This document shows, piece by piece, positions 7,946 through 16,878 of a DNA stretch of 35,965 bases (position 1 is its first letter; every line of letters begins with the position of its first letter). The notes beneath the pieces were generated by a model. It saw only the letters and a list, made by a program, of their open reading frames with translations. It did no database searches and was not told the DNA's origin. A program made the position numbers and the translations under genes. The DNA comes from an uncultured Muribaculaceae bacterium (lineage in GTDB: Bacteria; Bacteroidota; Bacteroidia; Bacteroidales; Muribaculaceae): NCBI GenBank assembly GCA_910584665.1, contig CAJUBL010000027.1, forward strand, positions 1 through 35,965. The letters are read 5' to 3'.

Positions 7946-8330
7946 TTTTAAAGTGCAGATTAATGAGAGGCCAATTTAAAGCGCAGATTACGCAGATTAT
8001 TTTGGCCGTCCGGATGTTTGGAGATAAACCGCAAATTCTTTCTACACTTCGTTCTGAAAGCGTTCTGTATAGAATAGGCGGAACGATGAACGCGAATTAC
8101 GCAAAATTTTATTAGGTGGGGAATAGTAAGGCTATGCCATGTCTGTTCTAATTCTTTTGCGTAATTCGCGTAATTTGCGGTTGTTTAATAAAAACACAAA
8201 GAAAAGAGGAAGAAGCGCGGATTCTGCTTTTATTAATCTGCGAAATCTGCGCTTCAATTTTCCCTCCGGATGGCCGCTCCCCAATCTGCGAAATCTGCGC
8301 TTCAAATCCTTGCCCGGATGGCTCCTCAAC
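7946..8330. repeat. Intergenic repeat block: 9-bp tandem units, 48-bp direct repeat, nested inverted repeats
   Basis: The 448-bp gap between rsmA and the response regulator has no convincing gene. It holds two consecutive 48-bp units (8235-8282 and 8283-8330), each starting AATCTGCGAAATCTGCGC and containing CCGGATGG. An inverted relative of the first part is at 7976-7998, and a third CCGGATG is at 8010-8016. A perfect 16-bp inverted repeat pairs 8091-8106 with 8155-8170, enclosed by an 11-bp one pairing 8027-8037 with 8172-8182. Within them, 9-bp units are repeated in tandem: AATCTGCGN, CGCAGATTA and GCGTAATTN. Similar repeats are, as I recall, scattered through many Bacteroidetes genomes, with no agreed role. 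Confidence 0.8.
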
Positions 8331-8335
8331 CCACT

Positions 8336-8872
8336 TTATTGGAGTCCGAATTTCTCGAGGCGTCGGTACAGTGACTGTCGTGTGATACCCAACTGTCTTG
8401 CCGCAAGGGCTATGTTGCCGTCACACCGTCTTATGGCCTCCTCAATAGCCTGACGTTCCATCTCGTCGAGAGTCTCGTGACGTGATTCTTCGGTCTGCCG
8501 TGCTTCAGCTTCGGCCAGTGCCTTGTTAATCTTCTTTACAAGGTCTTCATTGCTCCACGGTTTGGTCACGAAGTCGGCTGCGCCCAGGTTCATGGATTTG
8601 ACAGCCAGAGGTATTGTGCCCCAGGCTGTGATCAGTATGACAGGTATCTCCGGCCGCAGTATTTTTATTTTCTGCAACAGCTCAAGACCCTGACGGCCTG
8701 TTGTCGTCATAGACAGATTCATGTCAAGTACAACAGCCTTGATTTTTTCATCCCGTACATTGGCAAGAGCGTCTTCCTCATTGCCGACAGCCATAGATTC
8801 AATCCGGGCCTTTCTTAGTGCCAGACCTATTGACAGCCTTACAGCGTTATCATCATCTATTATCAATACCAT
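8336..8872 (-). CDS. Response regulator, receiver plus Fis-type helix-turn-helix
   Basis: A 178-aa two-component regulator. The receiver domain (1-120) has acidic Asp6/Asp7, phosphoacceptor Asp50 in VVLDMNL, Thr82 and Lys104. The C-terminal 40 residues form a Fis/NtrC-type DNA-binding helix-turn-helix (GNIALAARQLGITRQSLYRRL). There is no sigma-54 AAA+ domain between them, so its architecture is that of the RegA/ActR/PrrA group rather than of NtrC. It is the last gene after the efflux genes, 121 bp beyond tolC, with its own candidate promoter at 8890. It probably controls that operon (inference). No histidine kinase is next to it; the repeat block stands where one might be expected. Confidence 0.9.
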   Translation of the reverse strand: MVLIIDDDNAVRLSIGLALRKARIESMAVGNEEDALANVRDEKIKAVVLDMNLSMTTTGRQGLELLQKIKILRPEIPVILITAWGTIPLAVKSMNLGAADFVTKPWSNEDLVKKINKALAEAEARQTEESRHETLDEMERQAIEEAIRRCDGNIALAARQLGITRQSLYRRLEKFGLQ

Positions 8873-8889
8873 AGGAACCTGTTTTTATG

Positions 8890-8897
8890 CAAATATA
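8890..8897 (-). promoter_or_regulatory. Candidate -7 element ahead of the response regulator, duplicated upstream
   Basis: TATATTTG on the minus strand fits the -7 consensus and lies 17 bp before the ATG. No good -33 is visible. The 12-mer TTAGTATATTTG recurs exactly at 8974-8985, right after tolC, so there may be two starts or a regulator-binding repeat. Confidence 0.45.
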
Positions 8898-8993
8898 CTA
8901 AGAATATTCGATGAAAAGAATAGCGAAAGTCATGCGAAGCATGGTTCGCGGTGGCAAAGCCAATTCTTTGAGTCAAATATACTAATAAACTGT

Positions 8994-10463
8994 TTACATA
9001 CGGCATATGCGGTCTATGTCGGCGTTGATGTCGGTGTGATGCTCGTAGTCGTAGAGAGTGAGGGAGCGCAGCTGGTACCAGTAGTTCCAATACTTGTAAA
9101 GTTCGTTGACATACTGGCGCCGGCTGGTGTCTTTTTTAGACTGCGAATCATTGAGATCGAGGGTCGAGATCTTACCTATCATGAATGTCTCGACGTTGGT
9201 GGCATAACGTTTGCGCGCTATTTCGTTGGAACGCCGGGCTATGGCGAGCTGCTGCTGCTGATTGCCGAACCGTTCCACGAGTACGAACAGTTCCTGATTG
9301 AAATCCATCGTTTCCTGTCTTAGACGGCTTTCTGTCACACGACGGTTGCTCTCGGCGACCTTTACCTTGCCGCGACGTTTTCCCCAGTCGACGAGCGGGA
9401 TAGAAAAGCCTATCTCTACCAGCTGGTTGCCGCGCAGTCGCGAATATGCATCATTGAAATCAGTATCGGTACCGGTATAGCCTACCTGTGCGAACAGGTT
9501 GATCTGTCTTAGGTCTCCCCTGGCCTTGGCAACTTCATAGTCGGCTTCGAGCTGCCGGCGGCGTATGTTTCTGGCAAACCTGTTGTTGGCCAGCGCGCGG
9601 TCAAGCGCGTCGCTATAGTCAATACTGGCCTGCGGAACAGTCTCGGGCACTACCGGAATGATATCTACATCACTGTCAATATTAAGAAACGAACGCAGAG
9701 TGAACATATCACTGCGCAGTGTGCTCACCGCGTCGGTCTGTGTCGAACGCGCGTCGAGCAGGTTCAGCTCCATCTGCAGCAGGTCGTTCTCGCTTATCTG
9801 CCCCATAGCCCGCTTTTCGACAGCCACGGCATACAGTTTCTCGGCGTTGGCAAGATTCTGTTCGGCAATGGAGAGATTCTCCCGGCTCATTATCAATGTA
9901 AAAAAATAGTTGACCGTAGCCAGCGCGACATCTTCGGTAGCGCTGAGAAAGGCTGCCTTGGCTTCAGCGAATTTAACAGGTTCTATACGGCTGTTCCATC
10001 TCATGGTGTTTACACCGAGTATCGGCTGAGTGAGAGTCAGTGCTACCGGTATGGTCATGAAACGGTTGCCGCCATCCCCGCCATACTGGTGAAGAAGGTC
10101 AAGTGACGAACTGAGACTGAGCTGTCCGCCCGTGAGCGTGATGTTCTGTATCACAGACACCCGGGCCTGTGCATCAAGATAACGGTTCCTTACAAAACTG
10201 TACTCTCCATCCCCGTCCATATATGACGAATAACGGTTGGCATATGACGGCGCCGTCGCCGTGAAATCTATCTCGGGAAGACGGTCGGCACGATATGTGC
10301 GCCACTCCCAGTAGGCCGTTCTGAGTTCGTCAAGAGCTACAGCGGCATTGACGCTGTGGATACGGGCCGTAAGGATAGCCTCGTCAAGCGTGAGCATCAT
10401 CTCGGCGGCATGGACGCCGAGAGTAGCTGTCAGCGTCAGTATCAGTATGAAGTATTTTGTCAT
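8994..10463 (-). CDS. TolC-family outer membrane efflux protein
   Basis: A 489-aa outer-membrane channel subunit of the TolC/OEP family. An N-terminal signal peptide (about 1-20, ending near GVHAAE) is followed by two halves of alternating long coiled-coil helices and short beta-barrel strands, as in TolC: first half about 25-240 (NYFFTLIMSRENLSIAEQNL), second half about 265-475 (FARNIRRRQLEADYEVAKARG, GFSIPLVDWGKRRGKVKVAE). Length is normal. It begins 9 bp after the permease gene and is thus co-transcribed with the pump that it connects to the outside. There is no lipobox. Substrate cannot be told from sequence. Confidence 0.92.
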   Translation of the reverse strand: MTKYFILILTLTATLGVHAAEMMLTLDEAILTARIHSVNAAVALDELRTAYWEWRTYRADRLPEIDFTATAPSYANRYSSYMDGDGEYSFVRNRYLDAQARVSVIQNITLTGGQLSLSSSLDLLHQYGGDGGNRFMTIPVALTLTQPILGVNTMRWNSRIEPVKFAEAKAAFLSATEDVALATVNYFFTLIMSRENLSIAEQNLANAEKLYAVAVEKRAMGQISENDLLQMELNLLDARSTQTDAVSTLRSDMFTLRSFLNIDSDVDIIPVVPETVPQASIDYSDALDRALANNRFARNIRRRQLEADYEVAKARGDLRQINLFAQVGYTGTDTDFNDAYSRLRGNQLVEIGFSIPLVDWGKRRGKVKVAESNRRVTESRLRQETMDFNQELFVLVERFGNQQQQLAIARRSNEIARKRYATNVETFMIGKISTLDLNDSQSKKDTSRRQYVNELYKYWNYWYQLRSLTLYDYEHHTDINADIDRICRM

Positions 10464-10472
10464 GGGAAGGCA

Positions 10473-11711
10473 TTATTGGTCTTTGAGAGCATATGCGGGA
10501 TTGATATTCATGGCACGGCGGGCCGGTGCCCAGATTCCCAGAGCTATGAGAAGTGCAAGTACCGCTATTGTGATGATATATCCTCTGACAATCACACCGG
10601 TACCGACCGACTGTATGCCTATGGCATCAAGGACACCGCTGTTGAGAAGCGCCACCAGCAACGGTACCGTTATGACTGTCGATATAAGGAGCATGATTAT
10701 GCCCTCACTGACAAAGCGCCTGAATATGCTGCCGTCGGTGGCCCCGTTGATTTTTCTGATGGCGATCTCGCCTACACGTTGCTGGGTCCGGAACCAGAAA
10801 GTGCCTAAAAAGCCCAGAAATATTACCATCATTATGAAACCGGCGCATATGACGAAATTGCGTATGGACTGAGTGTATTGCAGATGGGCCCGGTCGCGTA
10901 TGACATCGATACTCCTGAGGTCGCTTATATAGACATTTCCCTGCATTTTGTCTTCCCGTCCAAGCGATGCCATGAATCGGTCACCGGCACCATCTATGAC
11001 GCGTACCACAAGCTGTTCGCCCCATTGGTTCTCGCTCAGGGGAGTATAGGCTACACCTGCAAACAGTGGCTCGAAGTCATTGCGGCGCATGCCGTAGGCT
11101 AAGGCCCCTACGTGCCGTACATTGGAAGTATCACCTATGAAAACGTCACGTCCGCGCATTATCTCAGGATCAATCAGGTTATCGCTGAAATCTTTGTCTA
11201 TGCCCGACAGCAGGATATCGCCTTTCTCCATAATGGCCGCAAGCTGTTCGGGGGTCTCGCCGTGCAGACCCTGAAGGCGTATCGCACGTATTACATCCGG
11301 TGTCATCTGCCGCTGGTTACCCTGATAGGTATAGGTCGTATCCTTCTCTACGAGTCCGAATGTCTGGCCATAGTAATTGTAGCTGTAAGGCATTGCGTTA
11401 TTCGAACCGACACCAGCCACCTCTACATACGGATTGGAACGCAGACGTCCCATAAGCATGTCCCGGTCCGTGAAACGGTTATGCAGACTGTCGTAGGGCT
11501 GGTATTCGGGTGAATCGGACGGGATGACGTTAATATTACCTACATATATGTTATTGAGGTCGTATCCTCTGTTTTCCGAATGCATGTCGCTCATTACGCA
11601 CAGGAAACTGAAGATAAACTGCAGCACGGCAATGACGATAATCAGTTCCACGATCATCCATAGGTTGGACCGCCACTCGGTCAGCATCTGTGTCAAAAGT
11701 TTACGTTTCAT
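10473..11711 (-). CDS. ABC transporter permease, MacB/FtsX type (second permease)
   Basis: A 412-aa permease with the MacB layout: one membrane segment near the N-terminus (about 18-40), a large periplasmic domain (about 45-285), and three C-terminal segments (about 287-308, 338-362, 376-398) forming the FtsX domain, ending PARRAMNINPAYALKD. It has no ATPase domain of its own, so it should use the separate ATPase upstream. With the other permease it presumably makes a heterodimer. It lies 59 bp after the first permease and 9 bp before tolC. Confidence 0.9.
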   Translation of the reverse strand: MKRKLLTQMLTEWRSNLWMIVELIIVIAVLQFIFSFLCVMSDMHSENRGYDLNNIYVGNINVIPSDSPEYQPYDSLHNRFTDRDMLMGRLRSNPYVEVAGVGSNNAMPYSYNYYGQTFGLVEKDTTYTYQGNQRQMTPDVIRAIRLQGLHGETPEQLAAIMEKGDILLSGIDKDFSDNLIDPEIMRGRDVFIGDTSNVRHVGALAYGMRRNDFEPLFAGVAYTPLSENQWGEQLVVRVIDGAGDRFMASLGREDKMQGNVYISDLRSIDVIRDRAHLQYTQSIRNFVICAGFIMMVIFLGFLGTFWFRTQQRVGEIAIRKINGATDGSIFRRFVSEGIIMLLISTVITVPLLVALLNSGVLDAIGIQSVGTGVIVRGYIITIAVLALLIALGIWAPARRAMNINPAYALKDQ

Positions 11712-11770
11712 CGTTTTTTTGATTTTTATGTCTTCTGTAAGCGCCGTTCTCTGTTACCGACACTTCCGGT

Positions 11771-13051
11771 TCACCTGGCGTTTATGGCTTCGACTGGACT
11801 AAGACGTGACGCCTTCCAGGCCGGTATAGCCGCACTTATTATATTGAGAATAAAGCATATGGTTATCGCTGCCGCTACCGTACCCCAGTTAAGCACGGCG
11901 CTGATGGCTGGTGTAGCCCCGCTGCCATAGTTCTCCATGTTTTCATACAGGCCGCTGTAGGTTGATGCGAATATCACTCCTAAGGTCACACCGATGATAC
12001 CTCCTGCAAGTGTCAGAAGGAAGTTCTCGGCAATGATCTCGGTAATGATGCGTGACCGGCTGCATCCGTAGGCCCTGCGCACGCCGATCTCGCTTATACG
12101 GCGACGTATACGGCTGTGGAGCATACTGCTGAGATTTATTGCCGGCACGATGAGCAGAATGAGATATAAGCATGTTCTGATGACACGGCCTGAAGTCTTG
12201 TCGGGAGTGCTGTTACTGCCATAGATGCCTGCCGCGATTGTCTCCTGGTCGAAGGGCGATTCGTGGTATATAGTGTACCGGCCCGAAGGAGCGAGTTCGG
12301 TGTCAATAACTGCATACCTGGCTTTGACCTGGTCACGTACACTCTGGAAGTCCACACCTTCCCTGACGAGCATCGCTGCCGCCACAGGACCGAATATCTG
12401 CTCGTCATTATAACTTTTCATGGCAGGATCGTCAGGCCCGGTGGCTATAAACAGATCGCCGGACCCTGTGCGTGCCAGAGGTGTGTTGTCGTTGACAACA
12501 CCCACGACGGTATACATCTTATGGTCGACCGACAGTTGCGAACCTATGCAGTCGGTAGTCCCGAAAGCATTGCGTGCGGTGGTGTGGGATATGACACAGA
12601 CAGGCAGAACCGATTCAGACTCTTCGGTGGTGAAATAACGTCCCGCTACAAGCGGATGGTCAAAGATCATGAAGAAATTGGCGTCGACATGACGTCCGTT
12701 GACCATGTACGACTCACCGGTGGTGCCCCTGACTTCCATCCACTCGGTCTGTGGTTCGATGTATGACACCGTTTCCACACCCTCCAGATTTTCATACAGG
12801 AGTCTGGCCACACGATAGCTCATTCCTGCCGAACTGTCGTAATTGTTGTCTTTACATCCCACATGCATATATGCGCCCAGCAGCAGTCTGTCACGGCAGC
12901 TCTCGGGGGCGTACGGTATAACCTGTACGCGCTGGATCATCACCACAACCATTATGAGGAATACCGACATAGCCGTTGCCAGCAATGACACCCATGCAAT
13001 GATGGGCTGGTGACGCATGTCGTATATGATCTGTTTTATTTTCTGTCTCAT
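11771..13051 (-). CDS. ABC transporter permease, MacB/FtsX type (first permease)
   Basis: A 426-aa MacB-type permease: N-terminal membrane segment (about 17-40), periplasmic domain (about 45-285), and three C-terminal segments (about 290-310, 335-360, 388-412). The typical coupling region RRISEIGVRRAYGCSRSRI lies between the second and third segments, and the C-terminus is PAWKASRLSPVEAINAR. It is clearly related to, but different from, the following permease, which suggests an old duplication. It is 35 bp downstream of the ATPase gene. MacB-type pumps pull substrates from the periplasm through TolC rather than across the inner membrane. Confidence 0.9.
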   Translation of the reverse strand: MRQKIKQIIYDMRHQPIIAWVSLLATAMSVFLIMVVVMIQRVQVIPYAPESCRDRLLLGAYMHVGCKDNNYDSSAGMSYRVARLLYENLEGVETVSYIEPQTEWMEVRGTTGESYMVNGRHVDANFFMIFDHPLVAGRYFTTEESESVLPVCVISHTTARNAFGTTDCIGSQLSVDHKMYTVVGVVNDNTPLARTGSGDLFIATGPDDPAMKSYNDEQIFGPVAAAMLVREGVDFQSVRDQVKARYAVIDTELAPSGRYTIYHESPFDQETIAAGIYGSNSTPDKTSGRVIRTCLYLILLIVPAINLSSMLHSRIRRRISEIGVRRAYGCSRSRIITEIIAENFLLTLAGGIIGVTLGVIFASTYSGLYENMENYGSGATPAISAVLNWGTVAAAITICFILNIISAAIPAWKASRLSPVEAINAR

Positions 13052-13086
13052 CGCTCTATGTTCCGGACAATAAATATGTTTGTTAT

Positions 13087-13761
13087 TCAGCCTACAATAC
13101 GGCCGTCGAAGAAGCGTACTATCCTGTCGGTCTCACGTGCCTGAGACTCGTTGTGCGTAACCATCACCACAGTTGTGCCGTCCTCCTTGTTGAGACGGTG
13201 CAGCAGAGACATCACTTCAGAGCCCATCTTACTGTCAAGATTACCGGTCGGTTCGTCTGCGAGAACTATGGCCGGGTTACCTATGATGGCGCGGGCTATG
13301 GCTACGCGCTGACACTGCCCGCCCGAGAGCTGGGCCGGGAGGTGTCTGATGCGGTGTGACATCTCCAGACGTTCCAGCACCTGTTCAACCTTCTTGCGAC
13401 GGTCTCCGGCACTGAGGCCGCTGCGGTATATGAGCGGGAGTTCGACGTTGTCGGCTACCGAGAGAGAGGGTATGAGGTGGAAACTCTGGAACACAAAGCC
13501 CAGGTTATGATTACGGAAATGAGACAGTTCCCTGTCTGAGAGTCTGCCGCAGTCCGTGTCAAGGAGTGTCACAGTTCCGTCTGTGGGCTTATCAAGAAGC
13601 CCTATGATATTGAGCAGTGTTGATTTTCCACAGCCGCTGGGACCCATGATGCTCAGAAATTCACCAGGGTTTACCTGAAGATTGATATTTTCGAGCGCAG
13701 TGGTCTCGATATCTTTGGTACGGTATACCTTATGGATTCCGTCAAGTGTTATTATTGCCAT
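13087..13761 (-). CDS. ABC transporter ATP-binding protein, MacB/LolD type
   Basis: A 224-aa ATPase that powers the neighbouring permeases. It carries Walker A GPSGCGKST (40-48), Q-loop Gln92, signature LSGGQ (145-149), Walker B IVLADE (165-170), D-loop NLDS (174-177) and switch His203. The sequence VFQSFHLIPSLSVADNVELPL is typical of the MacB/LolD/FtsE branch. All catalytic residues are intact. The gene is 44 bp downstream of the adaptor gene and is the only ATPase in the operon, so two copies would serve the two permeases. Confidence 0.94.
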   Translation of the reverse strand: MAIITLDGIHKVYRTKDIETTALENINLQVNPGEFLSIMGPSGCGKSTLLNIIGLLDKPTDGTVTLLDTDCGRLSDRELSHFRNHNLGFVFQSFHLIPSLSVADNVELPLIYRSGLSAGDRRKKVEQVLERLEMSHRIRHLPAQLSGGQCQRVAIARAIIGNPAIVLADEPTGNLDSKMGSEVMSLLHRLNKEDGTTVVMVTHNESQARETDRIVRFFDGRIVG

Positions 13762-13805
13762 ATCTGTTCGGGTAAATATTGAATTAAGAGTATGTTTATA
13801 CGTAT

Positions 13806-15053
13806 TTATCTGATTCCAAGTTTCCTTTTAGTACGATAACGCTCCATGTCGTTTACAGCCACACGGTCACCCGGCATCAGTCCGTCAGTCACCTCTATGT
13901 ATTCCCTGTTGCTGTCGCCGAGTTTTACCTGACGTTTCACCAGCCTGCTGTCGCCGTCCATGACAAATAGACTGTAGTCTCCCGGCCCCTTGAAGAACGG
14001 CCCCGACGGAATACGTGTGACATTGTCTTTATAACCGTAGGTGACATACAGGTCGGTGCGCAGACCCGAGCGCAGACGGCTGTTGCGCGGATCATCGAGC
14101 CTGACCATGAATGATACCACACCGGCCTTGGCCTGCGGTGTGATATTGGTCACGCATCCCCGTATTATAGTCTGACCTATGCGGACGTTGACCTCGGCTC
14201 CTATCTCTACTTTGTTGCTGCTTCCCTCGGGAACCTCGGCCGAGATTCTGAACTGCGAAAGATCCGATACGACTGCCACACGCTCACCGGCGTTGACCTG
14301 AGAGCCGATTTCGGTTATAAGGAACGTGATTATACCGTCACTCGGAGCCGGAATACGTCCCTGTTCGAGAGTGCGCTGTTTCAGCATGATGTCTTTGTCG
14401 ATATTGCTCATACCCAACTGCTGGACCTGCTCGGCGGCTACCGTACGCATGCGTTCATTCTCAAGTTTTGTGCGCAGTTGCCTGAGCTGCAGCACGGCGG
14501 TGGCATAGGCGGTCTCGGCCTGGCGCACACGGTCGCCCGTTCCGCTGCCTATGGAGTCAAGCCGCCGCTCATTGATAACTTCAATGGACAGACGGCTGGC
14601 CTGCATCTCGCTGACTTCGATCTGCATTTCAAGATCGCTCAGGAGGGTTCGGTGACTGAGCCTGAGCTGTTCGAGTTCCTGCTGCCCTATCGTGCGGCTG
14701 TCGATTAGTTTGTCGAGGGCGGTTTCTTCCTGCTCCAGATCGAGCTGCAACAGAGGTGTGCCCGCTTTTACGGTATCTCCTGGCTGTGCGTAGACTTTCA
14801 TTATACGAGTTGTTACCGGCGAATTGACGATTTCCTCATAGGCCGGTACAACACGTCCCGAAGCCGGGACCGTTATTTCAAGCGGACCATTGTCGACTGA
14901 GGCTATAGTGAGATCCCGGCGGTTTACCGATGTGCCTACCATCGATATGCCCGTCCACATGACCGCAACGATGATCGCGATAATGGATATGTATTTTATC
15001 AGGCGACGTCGCCGTTCGGCTCTGATTACATCTGAATCGATCTTCCTGTCCAT
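13806..15053 (-). CDS. Periplasmic adaptor (MacA/HlyD family)
   Basis: A 415-aa membrane-fusion protein. After a charged N-terminus comes one membrane anchor (about 19-38), then a lipoyl-like half (VPASGRVVPAYEE, GDTVKAGTPLLQL), a coiled-coil hairpin (about 108-215) with the second lipoyl half after it (APSDGIITFL), and beta-barrel and membrane-proximal domains to the end. It bridges the MacB-type permeases and TolC. It is the first gene of the efflux operon, with a good promoter directly upstream (15079-15110). Confidence 0.92.
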   Translation of the reverse strand: MDRKIDSDVIRAERRRRLIKYISIIAIIVAVMWTGISMVGTSVNRRDLTIASVDNGPLEITVPASGRVVPAYEEIVNSPVTTRIMKVYAQPGDTVKAGTPLLQLDLEQEETALDKLIDSRTIGQQELEQLRLSHRTLLSDLEMQIEVSEMQASRLSIEVINERRLDSIGSGTGDRVRQAETAYATAVLQLRQLRTKLENERMRTVAAEQVQQLGMSNIDKDIMLKQRTLEQGRIPAPSDGIITFLITEIGSQVNAGERVAVVSDLSQFRISAEVPEGSSNKVEIGAEVNVRIGQTIIRGCVTNITPQAKAGVVSFMVRLDDPRNSRLRSGLRTDLYVTYGYKDNVTRIPSGPFFKGPGDYSLFVMDGDSRLVKRQVKLGDSNREYIEVTDGLMPGDRVAVNDMERYRTKRKLGIR

Positions 15054-15078
15054 AATAATTTGCCGTTTCTTATACCGA

Positions 15079-15110
15079 CAAATTTATGAAAAGGAAAAAC
15101 AGTTGTCAAA
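15079..15110 (-). promoter_or_regulatory. Promoter of the efflux operon
   Basis: Minus strand: TTTG (15107-15110), 20 nt, TAAATTTG (15079-15086); TTGA gives a 19-nt spacer. Both elements fit the Bacteroidetes consensus. The start of transcription should be near 15072, about 20 nt before the adaptor ATG. Confidence 0.82.
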
Positions 15111-15183
15111 CTATGTTATAAATCAATGTGTTAAGGCAGGCCTACGTGTCCATTTCCGTACATCGGCCCGCTATATCCCAATA

Positions 15184-16257
15184 TTAATGCCGCACGGCCA
15201 GGATCGCGTCAACCCTGTCGGTGATGATAGACGGCCGTATGCCCGACATACAGCGCATATCGCCCGTGATGCATGGTTTGTTGCCGAAGACCGAACATGG
15301 GCGGCACGGGATAGGCAGCTGGATGTTGTTCTGTTCGGGTACATGCCATCCGCCGAATCCGCAATAAGGATGTGTCGCACCCCACACTGCTATGACCGGT
15401 GCTCCGGCAAGCGATGCCATGTGCATGTTGGCCGAGTCCATAGTGATCATTGCATCGAGATCATGGAATAACGCAAGTTCGGCACCAAACCCGTGGCGTT
15501 CTCCGGCAAGCGATATCGTGGACGGATATTTGCGAGCCCACTCTCCAAGTATTTTCTTTTCATAAGGCCCTCCGCCAAATAAAAATACAGATGTACCCGT
15601 GCGTCCCGACAACTCCCTGAGGACCTGTTCCATAAGCGATAACGGATATATCTTTCCCTCATGCCTGGCAAACGGTGCTATGCCTATCCATATCTCTCCC
15701 TGACGTTTGGGCGGTGTTATGGCTTTATAGACCTCCGGACTGGCATCCAGTCCCTCGAACAGACCTGTGAATGCCTGACTTGCTTCCAGTCCTGCCGCAG
15801 CAAGGGTCTCGCGATAGCGGTCAATGGAATGAGTCAGCGGCAACATTACCTTGTGAGAACGGCGCGTAAGCTGTTTTTTCTGTGAACGCCCCTTATTGAT
15901 GTGGTATGTAGGTATGCCATGCACACGTGCCGCCATCCTTAACATTTTGGTTCGGAGGACATCATGCAGATCGGCCACAACGGTTATACCGTGATTGTCA
16001 ATCATGGCGTTCATCAGACGCCACATGCCCGCCGGACCTTTGTAGTCTACGAGGTCCACTCCTTCTACGATAAGGTTGTCAGGCCGGTTGATAAACAGCC
16101 CGGTCATTGAGGTACGTGTAAGCATTACCACGGTGGCATGCGGATTGGTCCGACAGGCATCGTAGAGAGCCGGTATGGTCATGGCGACGTCGCCCAGCGC
16201 CGAGAAGCGCGTTGCGAGCACCACAGGATGGTCAGTCTTTTTTTTATTTCGAACCAT
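15184..16257 (-). CDS. Glycosyltransferase family 9 (heptosyltransferase-like)
   Basis: A 357-aa GT9 enzyme of the ADP-heptose:LPS heptosyltransferase type. The N-terminal RFSALGDVAMTIPAL (17-31) is the usual acceptor-side motif. The C-terminal nucleotide-sugar half has MDSANMHMASLAGAPVIAVWG (about 273-293), a form of the family's NDSGPMHLAAALGTPV pattern, then a cysteine-rich stretch (Cys318, 321, 329, 336) often seen in this family. It likely adds a sugar to lipid A core or another surface glycan on the cytoplasmic side. It overlaps the end of the DUF4254 gene by 14 bp, so the two are translated together. The real sugar donor is unknown. Confidence 0.9.
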   Translation of the reverse strand: MVRNKKKTDHPVVLATRFSALGDVAMTIPALYDACRTNPHATVVMLTRTSMTGLFINRPDNLIVEGVDLVDYKGPAGMWRLMNAMIDNHGITVVADLHDVLRTKMLRMAARVHGIPTYHINKGRSQKKQLTRRSHKVMLPLTHSIDRYRETLAAAGLEASQAFTGLFEGLDASPEVYKAITPPKRQGEIWIGIAPFARHEGKIYPLSLMEQVLRELSGRTGTSVFLFGGGPYEKKILGEWARKYPSTISLAGERHGFGAELALFHDLDAMITMDSANMHMASLAGAPVIAVWGATHPYCGFGGWHVPEQNNIQLPIPCRPCSVFGNKPCITGDMRCMSGIRPSIITDRVDAILAVRH

Positions 16258-16849
16258 AAAGCACCGGGTTGGTATCCGGATCGTTGTACATTTTCATCTG
16301 ACGGTATACTTTCATATACTTGCGTCCTGCGGCTATATCGTCAAGCAGAGTATCAATGGCCGTGATTAGATCCTGACGCTGTTCCAGAAGTATATCGAGT
16401 TTGGCCTGACACCTGGCTATATGAGCCGGGGTGGCATCGGTACGCGATACCTCCTGTTGCATGTGATATATCTTGAGGGCGAGGATCGACAGGCGGTCAA
16501 GAGCCCACGCCGGACTCTCGGTATTTATCGTAGCGCCGGGAAGCGGGGTCACGTCCGAATATCTGTTGCGATAATATGTATCAAACTCCTCGACCATATC
16601 GGTACGGTCCTGGTTGGAACGGTCTATACGCCGTTTAAGGGCAAGAGCCCCGACTGGATCAATAGCTGGATCGCGAATTATATCCTCGAGGTGCCACTGC
16701 ACGGCATCAATCCAGTTTTTCTCATACAGGGTATGCTCGAATGTCCCGGTCTCGTAAGGATTGGTGTGGGTGGCATCAACGTGGTCGCTTACGTGATAGT
16801 CGGCGGTAGCGCGCTCGAATATGTCAAAACAATGCTGTGCTTGGCTCAT
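16244..16849 (-). CDS. DUF4254 domain protein
   Basis: With the start at 16849 (MSQAQHCFDIFERA) the protein has 201 residues and matches DUF4254: an all-helical soluble protein with HTNPYETGTFEHTLYEKNWIDAVQWHLEDIIRDP and NQDRTDMVEEFD. Its biochemical function is unknown. The frame is open up to an ATG at 16909, but that ATG lies inside the promoter (-7 at 16879-16886), so the first 20 codons cannot be in the transcript. It overlaps the GT9 gene downstream by 14 bp; this pairing is, as I recall, frequent in Bacteroidetes and suggests a role in cell-envelope glycan synthesis. Confidence 0.88.
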   Translation of the reverse strand: MSQAQHCFDIFERATADYHVSDHVDATHTNPYETGTFEHTLYEKNWIDAVQWHLEDIIRDPAIDPVGALALKRRIDRSNQDRTDMVEEFDTYYRNRYSDVTPLPGATINTESPAWALDRLSILALKIYHMQQEVSRTDATPAHIARCQAKLDILLEQRQDLITAIDTLLDDIAAGRKYMKVYRQMKMYNDPDTNPVLYGSK

Positions 16850-16878
16850 GTCGGTATAATATTTTTTAAGTGAGATTG

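Noticed and set aside
8132..8329. 65-aa minus-strand frame with two copies of KRRFRRL, and the overlapping plus-strand frame 8139-8453
   Set aside because: The protein repeats only mirror the 48-bp DNA repeat, and the plus frame runs into the response-regulator gene. No family likeness or promoter.
7946..8330. CRISPR array
   Set aside because: The repeats are close variants of 9-bp and 48-bp units with no unique spacers of constant length and no cas genes nearby.
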